From NCBI GenBank assembly GCA_934132805.1, contig CAKPAB010000036.1, positions 1-13,526 on the forward strand: 13,526 nucleotides of DNA, in the 5' to 3' direction. The first letter of the stretch is position 1, and every line of letters starts with the position of its first letter. The DNA comes from an uncultured Clostridia bacterium. GTDB taxonomy: Bacteria; Bacillota; Clostridia; TANB77; CAG-508. Under the pieces are notes generated by a model that saw only the letters and a list, made by a program, of their open reading frames with translations, made no database searches and was not told where the DNA came from. This document shows positions 1-4,993 of this stretch, in pieces. Both the position numbers and the translations under genes were made by a program.

Positions 1-1700
1 TGATGTCCTCCCTCACCAGTCGGGTTATACAAAGTAACCAACAAAACCACTTGTGGATTTTCAATAGGAGCAACACCCAAAAATGAAGTAACATATTTAT
101 TAGTATTAACACCATCTTCAGAAGTACCAGTTTTTCCACCAATTCTATATCCTGCAACCTTAGCATTTTTACCAGTTCCCTCTGAAACAACAGACTCCAT
201 CATATTCAAGACTTTTTCTGATGTTTCTTTAGAAATCGTTTGAGACTTTACTTTCGTTTCAATATCAGTCTTTTCCTCTGTTTCACTATCAATAATAGCC
301 TTAACCACTCTTGGCTGAACTAAATTCCCTCCATTTGCAATTGAAGAAACAGCTGTTACCAATTGAATTGGAGTAATCTCAAATCTTTGCCCAAAGCTTA
401 TTGTTGCAAGCTCAACAGGTCCTGCTTTATTTTCAGCTAAGAATATACTTCCAGCCTCACCAGGCAAATCTATTCCCGTTCTTTCTAACAATCCAAATTT
501 TTGTAAATAACTATAATATGTATGAACACCCATCTTTTGTCCTAAACCAATAAAAACTGGATTGCACGAATTCATTAATGCCTGCCTTAAGCTTTCTGCT
601 CCATGTGGTCTATAATATCTCCAACATTTTATTCTAACCCCTGCAACTTCAATTCCTCCAGTACACGTAAATTGTCCTTGTTTATCTATATCTGTAACTA
701 ATCCTTCTTCAAGTGATGCTGATGCTGTAATTGTCTTAAAAGTTGAGCCCGGCTCATATGTATCTGTAATTGCTCTATTTCTCCAAACTGCCTGCAAACT
801 TTTTGTTTTTTCTGCCTGGTCTGTTGTATCCCAAATACCTTTTAATTCATCTGTATAAGCTTCATATGGCTCATTTAAATTATAATCTGGATATGTTGCC
901 ATTGCTAAAATATCACCATTTTGCGGATTCATAACCACTATATTTCCACCATCTGTGCATTTATTGTCAATACATGCTTCTTTTAAATACTTTTCAACTA
1001 TTGATTGAATGTTCATATCTATTGTTAGAACTAAATCATTTCCATTTTTAGCAGCAACATATTTTTCTCCTTCTTCTCCTATTTCTCCACCTTTTGCATC
1101 TGTATGTCTTTTTATTGCACCTTTTGTTCCAGAAAGTATACTGTCATATTTTGCCTCAATTCCATCTAAGCCCTGATTATCACTTCCACAAAAACCTATT
1201 ATCTGAGATGCCAAATTATTATTTGGATAATATCTTTTTGTATCTTCATCAATATTTATTCCTGTTGTAATATTTTCATCTTCCATCCATTTTCTTAATA
1301 TATCTGTTTTCTCTTTGTCAACTTTTTTTACAATTGTTTCTATTGAACTTCTTTTAGAAACTTTTTTCAAGATTTTTTCATAATCTAATTCAAAAATTTC
1401 TGAAAGCTTTTTTGCAACTTTTTCTTTATCATCCTTAGCTATGTTTCCTGGATTTACAGTAACTGTTTCCACAGTACTACTTTGTGCTAAAATTTGGCCT
1501 GTTGCATCATAAATATTTCCCCTTTTTGGATTTATTGTTCTATCTAATGTTTGCTGTTCATATGCAAGTTGTGATAGCTTTTTTCCTTCTATTAGTTGAA
1601 TATATCCAAGTCTTCCTATTAAAATTACAATTATCAAAAACACTATAAATAATGATGTTCTCATTCTTTTCTTTGTTGATATATTTATTTTTCCTACCAT
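1..1700 (-). CDS. ftsI/spoVD: Class B penicillin-binding protein (FtsI/SpoVD type), 3' end cut by window edge
   Basis: This is a transpeptidase that cross-links septal or spore-cortex peptidoglycan outside the membrane. I translated 566 codons from the ATG at 1700-1698; the C-terminus lies beyond base 1. A basic N-terminus precedes one membrane anchor (about residues 14-30), followed by the class B dimerisation region. The catalytic motifs are complete: STFK at S319-K322, SCN at S378-N380 and KTGT at K523. The sequence runs out in NPTGEGGH, a stretch typical of this family just before the end of the transpeptidase domain. A C-terminal PASTA domain, which would favour SpoVD, would lie outside the window, so FtsI and SpoVD cannot be told apart here. 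The gene follows ftsL, and its SD (AGAGGTG, 1709-1715) sits inside a hairpin. Identity as a class B PBP is secure; the exact paralogue is not. Confidence 0.95.
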   Translation of the reverse strand, partial: MVGKINISTKKRMRTSLFIVFLIIVILIGRLGYIQLIEGKKLSQLAYEQQTLDRTINPKRGNIYDATGQILAQSSTVETVTVNPGNIAKDDKEKVAKKLSEIFELDYEKILKKVSKRSSIETIVKKVDKEKTDILRKWMEDENITTGINIDEDTKRYYPNNNLASQIIGFCGSDNQGLDGIEAKYDSILSGTKGAIKRHTDAKGGEIGEEGEKYVAAKNGNDLVLTIDMNIQSIVEKYLKEACIDNKCTDGGNIVVMNPQNGDILAMATYPDYNLNEPYEAYTDELKGIWDTTDQAEKTKSLQAVWRNRAITDTYEPGSTFKTITASASLEEGLVTDIDKQGQFTCTGGIEVAGVRIKCWRYYRPHGAESLRQALMNSCNPVFIGLGQKMGVHTYYSYLQKFGLLERTGIDLPGEAGSIFLAENKAGPVELATISFGQRFEITPIQLVTAVSSIANGGNLVQPRVVKAIIDSETEEKTDIETKVKSQTISKETSEKVLNMMESVVSEGTGKNAKVAGYRIGGKTGTSEDGVNTNKYVTSFLGVAPIENPQVVLLVTLYNPTGEGGH

Positions 1701-1703
1701 ATA

Positions 1704-1740
1704 AAAAACACCTCTAATAATATTTATTAGAAGTGTTTTT
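1704..1740 (-). promoter_or_regulatory. 17-bp hairpin hiding the PBP ribosome-binding site; terminator-like
   Basis: On the minus strand, 1740-1724 pairs with 1720-1704 over 17 positions. There is one G-U wobble (1712/1732) and a 3-nt loop. The 3' arm contains AGAGGTG, the only good SD for the PBP start at 1700, and ends in a run of six U (1708-1703). The 5' arm begins within the ftsL stop codon (1741-1739). The structure can be read as an RBS-sequestering hairpin opened by ribosomes finishing ftsL (translational coupling), or as a leaky intrinsic terminator. The pairing is read directly from the sequence; the regulatory role is inferred. Confidence 0.7.
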
Positions 1741-2257
1741 ATTTATTCATAATTTTATCTACTAAACTTTGCCACCATGTTTTATTTTCTTCATTTTTTA
1801 CAACTTTTTCTGATGCTGTTTCAACATAGTCTTTTTTTGGTAATGTTACATATACTGTTTGTTTACTACTTAGTTTTTGCATTCCTAATTCTTCTTTTGC
1901 AACTTTTTCAATATTACTGATATTTACACTATTTTCAATGCTAACTTTTAATTGTTCATTTTCTTTTTGTAAAGCTGCCAATTGTTTCTTTTGGTCCTGA
2001 ATTTTATTAAATTGTTTATCTATTTGAGAGTTTCTACAACTTATGGTTAATAATAACAAAAATAAACCGATTACAGTTAATGTTGTTTTCATATGTCTTC
2101 TTTTCTGTTCTTTAGATACTTTTATTTGTTGTCTTGGTAATTCTTTTACAACTTTTAACTGTTTACGTGTGTTTTTGCCTTTTGTTTTTCTTTTTCTATT
2201 ATAATCTGGCTCAAGTTTTCGTGGGCTTGTTCCATATTGATATTCTAGTTGTGCCAT
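1739..2257 (-). CDS. ftsL: FtsL/DivIC-like septum formation protein
   Basis: This is a small bitopic division protein that would bridge the FtsB/DivIC and FtsI partners of the divisome. The 172 residues comprise a long, very basic cytoplasmic N-terminus (1-57), one membrane span (about 58-74) and a coiled coil rich in Q, K and L (about 78-112). The typical extracytoplasmic IEKVAKEELGMQ stretch follows at 116-127. FtsL proteins are poorly conserved in sequence, so the call rests on topology, this signature and position between rsmH and the class B PBP gene, which is the standard Firmicutes order. The ATG at 2257 has the SD AGAGGTG 12 nt upstream, slightly far. The basic N-terminal tail of about 55 residues is longer than in many FtsL proteins. 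Two Trp residues (161-162) lie near the C-terminus. Confidence 0.85.
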   Translation of the reverse strand: MAQLEYQYGTSPRKLEPDYNRKRKTKGKNTRKQLKVVKELPRQQIKVSKEQKRRHMKTTLTVIGLFLLLLTISCRNSQIDKQFNKIQDQKKQLAALQKENEQLKVSIENSVNISNIEKVAKEELGMQKLSSKQTVYVTLPKKDYVETASEKVVKNEENKTWWQSLVDKIMNK

Positions 2258-2303
2258 AAGTTATTTTTTCACCTCTCTTTCTATTTTTATATAATCATTT
2301 ATT

Positions 2304-3233
2304 TTATTCTTTTTCAAAAATCCTAAGTTTTGCACTTTTACTTCTACTGTTTTCTTCTTGTTCATCTTTAGACGCAATAATTGGTTTTTTAGTAATAATT
2401 TTTCCTAATGATTTTGCTCCACATACACAATATGGTAAATCTGGAGGACATATACATTTACCTTTTGCCTCTAGCATTGCATTTTTAACTGCTCTATCTT
2501 CCAAAGAATGAAATGTTATAATACACAATCTCCCTTGTGGTTTTAAACAATCTATACAATTTTTTACCGTATTATATAATGGCTTTATCTCATCATTTAC
2601 TTCAATTCTAATAGCTTGAAATGTTCTTTTAGCTGGATGTCCATCATTTTGTTTTGACTTTGGAATTGATTTTTCTATTATCTCTACTAATTGCTTTGTA
2701 GTTTTAATTAAATGTATCTTTCTATATTCACATATATTTCTAGCTATTTGTCTTGAAAATCTCTCTTCTCCATATTCATATATAATGTTTGCAAGTTTTT
2801 CTTCTGAATATTCATTTACAACATCTTTAGCAGATAGTTCTTGCGATTTATCCATTCTCATATCAAGTTCATTTTCACCTAAATAGCTAAAGCCTCTATT
2901 TTTTTCATCTAATTGGTACGAAGAAACTCCTAAATCTAATAATATTCCATCAACTGCTTCTATTCCAATGTCTTCTAAAATTTGTTTTATATTATCATGA
3001 TTGTCTTTTATAAATTTTACATTTTGGAACTCTTTTAGATTTTCTTTGGCTGCTTTTAGTGCGTCCTCGTCTCTGTCGATTCCTATTAATAGTCCTTTTT
3101 TGGATAGTCTTTTTACAATTTCTTTACTATGACCTGCTCCGCCAAGTGTTCCGTCTACATATATTCCTTCTGGTTTTATGTTTAACCCATTTATGCATTC
3201 TTCTAACATTACAGGTTTATGCTTAAATTCCAA
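2304..3233 (-). CDS. rsmH: 16S rRNA (cytosine1402-N4)-methyltransferase RsmH (MraW)
   Basis: RsmH is an SAM-dependent methyltransferase that makes the N4 methyl of m4Cm1402 in the ribosomal P site. Its 309 residues match the family length. The SAM-binding motif DGTLGGAGHS is at 27-36, GIDRDEDA at 51-58, and GILLDLGVSS at 96-105. HPAKRTFQAIRIEVN (199-213) and TFHSLEDR (240-247) are family signatures, and the C-terminus KSAKLRIFEK is typical. A CxC-x6-CxC cluster (C260, C262, C269, C271) is present and looks like the Cys pairs common in Firmicutes RsmH. The start is TTG (3233-3231), chosen because AGAGGTG lies 5 nt upstream and the next residues EFKHKPVML align with the usual family N-terminus. 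It is separated from mraZ by an unusually long leader. Confidence 0.97.
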   Translation of the reverse strand: MEFKHKPVMLEECINGLNIKPEGIYVDGTLGGAGHSKEIVKRLSKKGLLIGIDRDEDALKAAKENLKEFQNVKFIKDNHDNIKQILEDIGIEAVDGILLDLGVSSYQLDEKNRGFSYLGENELDMRMDKSQELSAKDVVNEYSEEKLANIIYEYGEERFSRQIARNICEYRKIHLIKTTKQLVEIIEKSIPKSKQNDGHPAKRTFQAIRIEVNDEIKPLYNTVKNCIDCLKPQGRLCIITFHSLEDRAVKNAMLEAKGKCICPPDLPYCVCGAKSLGKIITKKPIIASKDEQEENSRSKSAKLRIFEKE

Positions 3234-3245
3234 TTTTTCACCTCT
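3231..3245 (-). promoter_or_regulatory. SD and TTG start of rsmH
   Basis: The minus strand reads AGAGGTG (3245-3239), then five A, then TTG (3233-3231). The consensus SD at 5-nt spacing fixes the start at TTG although it is a weak codon, which may hold RsmH output down. Confidence 0.85.
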
Positions 3246-3276
3246 TAAAGCTTTTTATTATTTTTATATAAACACA

Positions 3277-3304
3277 AAGCAGCTAGTATTTCTACCAGCT
3301 GCTT
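3277..3304 (-). terminator. 12-bp GAAA-tetraloop hairpin upstream of rsmH (possible attenuator)
   Basis: On the minus strand 3304-3293 pairs with 3288-3277 without a bulge, with one G-U wobble (3296/3285). The loop is GAAA, a GNRA tetraloop, at 3292-3289. Its lower stem is AAGCAGCU/AGCUGCUU. A U-rich stretch (UGUGUUUAUAU) follows, and the rsmH SD is only about 31 nt downstream. It could be a partial terminator, an mRNA-stabilising or processing structure, or a protein-binding site. The structure is seen directly; its role is inferred. No compensating antiterminator stem is obvious to me. Confidence 0.55.
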
Positions 3305-3319
3305 CGATTATATGTTTTT

Positions 3320-3646
3320 TCTTTTGGTATTTTATAAAATCATTGGTAATCTTTTCTTTAGATTTTCAACTTATGTTTTTTTGCTATTCTTCTGTAATTT
3401 TATTTTATAAATTCTTTTGTACAATTTTCTATTGTACATTTGTCTTTTGCATTATTAAAATCATGTCATGCTTATCTTTTGTATATTTTTTATTTTTATC
3501 TTTAGTCAAATTTTTCTTTTGTTATTTAAGTTTTTTTCTTTTGTAACTGTCTTTTGTGTTTTATGATTTTTTCTTCTGTTTTCTTTTCTTTTGTTAATTA
3601 GTAATCTATCTTTAGCAGTTTTGTCTTTTGTAGCCTTTTCTTTAGT
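3320..3646 (-). repeat. A-rich rsmH leader with about 15 copies of AC(A/T)(A/G)AAGA
   Basis: The mraZ-rsmH gap (3241-3668) has no gene with a start codon. Read on the minus strand it is very A-rich and C-poor, and it carries a recurring octamer, mostly ACAAAAGA, with variants ACTAAAGA, ACAGAAGA and GC(A/T)AAAGA. Plus-strand starts are near 3639, 3624, 3609, 3587, 3572, 3550, 3537, 3515, 3499, 3475, 3443, 3413, 3389, 3355 and 3320. The mraZ-proximal copies are spaced mainly 15 or 22 nt; those nearer rsmH are looser (24-35 nt). The same octamer is only scattered elsewhere in the window. One frame stays open for about 46 Lys-rich codons after mraZ but has no start codon. The function is unknown. 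Confidence 0.7.
3418..3438 (-). other. Small 8-bp hairpin within the rsmH leader
   Basis: Minus-strand TGTACAAT (3438-3431) pairs perfectly with ATTGTACA (3425-3418) around the 5-nt loop AGAAA. It lies inside the octamer array and overlaps one ACAAAAGA copy. It may be incidental in such AT-rich sequence. Confidence 0.4.
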
Positions 3647-3668
3647 ATTTTATATAAACTTTTGCAAG

Positions 3669-4094
3669 TTATATACCAAGCATTGTCATGTTTTGTGCAA
3701 TTTCATCTACTGATATATTTTCATCACATTTTTCCCAGTTTTCTTTGTTCCATATTTCTAGTCTTGTTCCTACTCCGATTATTACTGCTTCTTTTTCTAG
3801 TTCTGCTGCTATACGCAAGTTATTTGGTATTAAAAATCTGCCTTGTTTGTCAATTTCGCATTCAGTTGCTCCTGATAGGAAAAATCTTACAAAGTTTCTT
3901 GCGTTTCTGTCTGATAGTGGTAGTGATTTTAATTTTGTTTCGAAGTTTAACCATTCTTCTTGTGAAAAGGCAAATAAACATCCGTCAAGTCCTTTTGTTA
4001 TAACGAATTTTTCTCCAATGTCTTGTCTTAGTTTTGCTGGCATTATTAATCTGCCTTTGGCATCTAGAGTATGCTCATATTCACCCATTAACAA
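3669..4094 (-). CDS. mraZ: Transcriptional regulator MraZ
   Basis: MraZ is the first gene of the dcw cluster and a ring-forming DNA-binding repressor or activator of its own operon. The 141 residues are normal for the family. It has two SpoVT/AbrB-like beta domains: GEYEHTLDAKGRLIMPAKLR at 4-23 and GATECEIDKQGRFLIPNNLR at 75-94. Each carries the DxxGR motif (D11-R15 and D82-R86). The start is taken as TTG at 4094-4092, because AGGGGTG lies 7 nt upstream and the product then begins MLMGEYEH, matching the usual MFMGEYQH. The in-frame ATG at 4088 would sit 13 nt from the SD. The gene has its own promoter and an array of MraZ boxes immediately upstream, which supports autoregulation. Confidence 0.97.
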   Translation of the reverse strand: MLMGEYEHTLDAKGRLIMPAKLRQDIGEKFVITKGLDGCLFAFSQEEWLNFETKLKSLPLSDRNARNFVRFFLSGATECEIDKQGRFLIPNNLRIAAELEKEAVIIGVGTRLEIWNKENWEKCDENISVDEIAQNMTMLGI

Positions 4095-4108
4095 TGGTCT
4101 TCACCCCT
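4092..4108 (-). promoter_or_regulatory. SD and TTG start of mraZ
   Basis: AGGGGTG (4108-4102) lies 7 nt before TTG (4094-4092) and 13 nt before the ATG at 4088-4086. The spacing and the family N-terminus favour TTG. Confidence 0.75.
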
Positions 4109-4110
4109 TT

Positions 4111-4147
4111 CCACTTTTGCACCACTTTATACCACTTTTCTCCACTT
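4111..4147 (-). promoter_or_regulatory. MraZ operator: four AAGTGG boxes at 10-11 bp spacing
   Basis: The minus strand carries four copies of (A)AAGTGG, whose GTGG cores lie at 4145-4142, 4135-4132, 4125-4122 and 4114-4111. They are 10, 10 and 11 bp apart, about one helical turn each. Tandem G-rich boxes in phase are the known MraZ binding mode, and AAAGTG(T/G) is the form described for Mycoplasma MraZ. The array lies between the -10 element and the start codon, so bound MraZ would block initiation or early elongation. Confidence 0.85.
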
Positions 4148-4154
4148 AATGTAA

Positions 4155-4183
4155 ATTGTAATATAACTTTTCTTATTTTGCAA
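4155..4183 (-). promoter_or_regulatory. Sigma-A-type promoter of mraZ and the dcw operon
   Basis: Minus-strand TTGCAA (4183-4178) serves as -35, followed by a 17-bp spacer and TACAAT (4160-4155) as -10. This predicts transcription from about 4148, directly at the edge of the MraZ box array. Confidence 0.7.
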
Positions 4184-4281
4184 TAGTTTTTGTAAAATTT
4201 TTCAAATTTTTTTATTTTTTGTTACAATCCATAACCTAAAGTATCAACTTGCTATTATACTTCATTTTTTGATAATATTCA

Positions 4282-4348
4282 TCATACTATTATTAGTGTT
4301 ACAAATTTTATTTTCTCATACTATTAATTCGTGTTATTTTTTTATTTT
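4282..4348 (+). repeat. Imperfect tandem repeat, 34-bp period, in the mraZ/XRE intergenic region
   Basis: TCATACTATTA occurs at 4282 and 4316. Each copy is followed, after 3-4 divergent bases, by GTGTTA and then an AT stretch ending in ATTTT. The period is 34 bp. The 247-bp intergenic region otherwise holds the two divergent promoters. It may be an operator pair or a simple local duplication. Confidence 0.45.
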
Positions 4349-4369
4349 GATTGATATACTCAAATCAAA
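4346..4369 (+). promoter_or_regulatory. Extended -10 promoter of the XRE gene overlapped by an inverted repeat
   Basis: TGATATACT (4352-4360) is an extended -10 (TGn plus TATACT); no convincing -35 is seen. It is framed by a perfect 7-bp inverted repeat, TTTGATT (4346-4352) and AATCAAA (4363-4369), with a 10-bp gap. That spacing suits a dimeric HTH repressor, so autoregulation by the downstream XRE protein is a reasonable inference. The start at 4397 follows, with SD GGAGGTG (4386-4392). Confidence 0.55.
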
Positions 4370-4396
4370 TTATTCTTACAAATTTGGAGGTGTTTT

Positions 4397-4786
4397 ATGA
4401 CTGAAACTGAGAAAAAATTAAGGAAAAATATTGGTAAAAAAATCAAATTAGCTAGAACTAAAACTAAGTATACTCAAGAAGCTTTAGCTGAAAAGACTTC
4501 TTTGTCTCCTAGGTATATTAGCCAATTGGAACGTGGCATTGCTTTTGGAAGTGCTAGCACTATTGTTAATTTATGCAATGCTCTAAATATATCTTCTGAT
4601 TTTTTATTTAGTGATTTGATTAATTCTAATTCTTCTAATTTCGAAACTTCTGTTGATTCTAGCTTTTTGCAAGATTATTATCAATTAAATGCTTATAATA
4701 GAAAAGTTCTTAAAAGACTTGCTAATGATTTAGTTAAGCTTCAACTTGAAGATGAATTTAGAAAGAATAATATTAAAAAAGCTTAA
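4397..4786 (+). CDS. XRE-family helix-turn-helix transcriptional regulator
   Basis: This is a 129-residue DNA-binding protein. A Cro/CI-type HTH domain spans about residues 10-72. It includes IGKKIKLARTKTKYTQEALA, the recognition helix region SLSPRYISQLERG and the usual trailing helix TIVNLCNALNISSDFLF. A Ser/Asn-rich linker (76-89) leads to a C-terminal helical segment (about 90-120, with KVLKRLANDLVKLQLEDE) that probably mediates dimerisation, as in SinR-like regulators. The start has SD GGAGGTG 4 nt upstream. It is a monocistronic gene, divergent from mraZ and upstream of pflB, closed by its own terminator. Targets are unknown; its own promoter, with an overlapping inverted repeat, is the first candidate. 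Confidence 0.9.
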   Translation: MTETEKKLRKNIGKKIKLARTKTKYTQEALAEKTSLSPRYISQLERGIAFGSASTIVNLCNALNISSDFLFSDLINSNSSNFETSVDSSFLQDYYQLNAYNRKVLKRLANDLVKLQLEDEFRKNNIKKA

Positions 4787-4819
4787 TAATTTGAGACTAA
4801 TAGTAGCAAAAATTAACTT

Positions 4820-4864
4820 AAAAAATCGTGAATTTGAACATCTTTTTCTAATTCACGATTTTTT
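4820..4864 (+). terminator. Intrinsic terminator of the XRE gene
   Basis: A 15-bp stem pairs 4820-4834 with 4850-4864 around a 15-nt loop. The core is ATCGTGAATT/AATTCACGAT with A-run and T-run flanks (six T at 4859-4864). The symmetric A and T runs mean it could work on both strands. Confidence 0.85.
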
Positions 4865-4899
4865 ATACACTTATTTATTAATATCTTTTGCAAGTTTTT

Positions 4900-4940
4900 T
4901 TATCAAAACAATTGATAATAAAAAACACATGTGATATCAT
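4900..4940 (+). promoter_or_regulatory. pflB promoter with an inverted repeat over the -35
   Basis: TTGATA (4912-4917), a 17-bp spacer and TATCAT (4935-4940) preceded by TGA form a near-consensus extended -10 promoter, with a start near 4947. A perfect inverted repeat TTATCAA-N5-TTGATAA (4900-4918) covers the -35. It does not match the Rex consensus, nor an FNR site in the usual orientation. A repressor site is plausible but unassigned. The leader is about 47 nt and purine-rich, with SD AGGAGG (4981-4986). Confidence 0.7.
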
Positions 4941-4993
4941 ATTATTTGAAAAAAAGAACACACTAAAAGAAGAAAAAATAAGGAGGAATAAAA

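Noticed and set aside
3178..3546. Plus-strand open frame rich in Phe and Ser over the rsmH leader
   Set aside because: It is the complement of the A-rich leader; the composition (F/L/S/C) is that of a poly-T shadow and it has no supported start.
3523..3653. 46-codon Lys-rich open stretch on the minus strand after mraZ
   Set aside because: It has no ATG, GTG or TTG start with an SD and it ends in the middle of the octamer array; kept only as a possible fossil coding repeat.
3688..4149. Long plus-strand frame opposite mraZ
   Set aside because: It lies antisense to a well-supported mraZ and covers its operator; the composition is that of a shadow frame.
3659..4896. Shared 12-mer CTTTTGCAAGTT at 3659 and 4885
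   Set aside because: A single short match in AT-rich DNA with no shared context; likely chance.
4746..4934. 62-codon plus-strand open frame after the XRE gene
   Set aside because: It overlaps the XRE gene out of frame, runs through the terminator stem and the pflB -35, and has no convincing SD.
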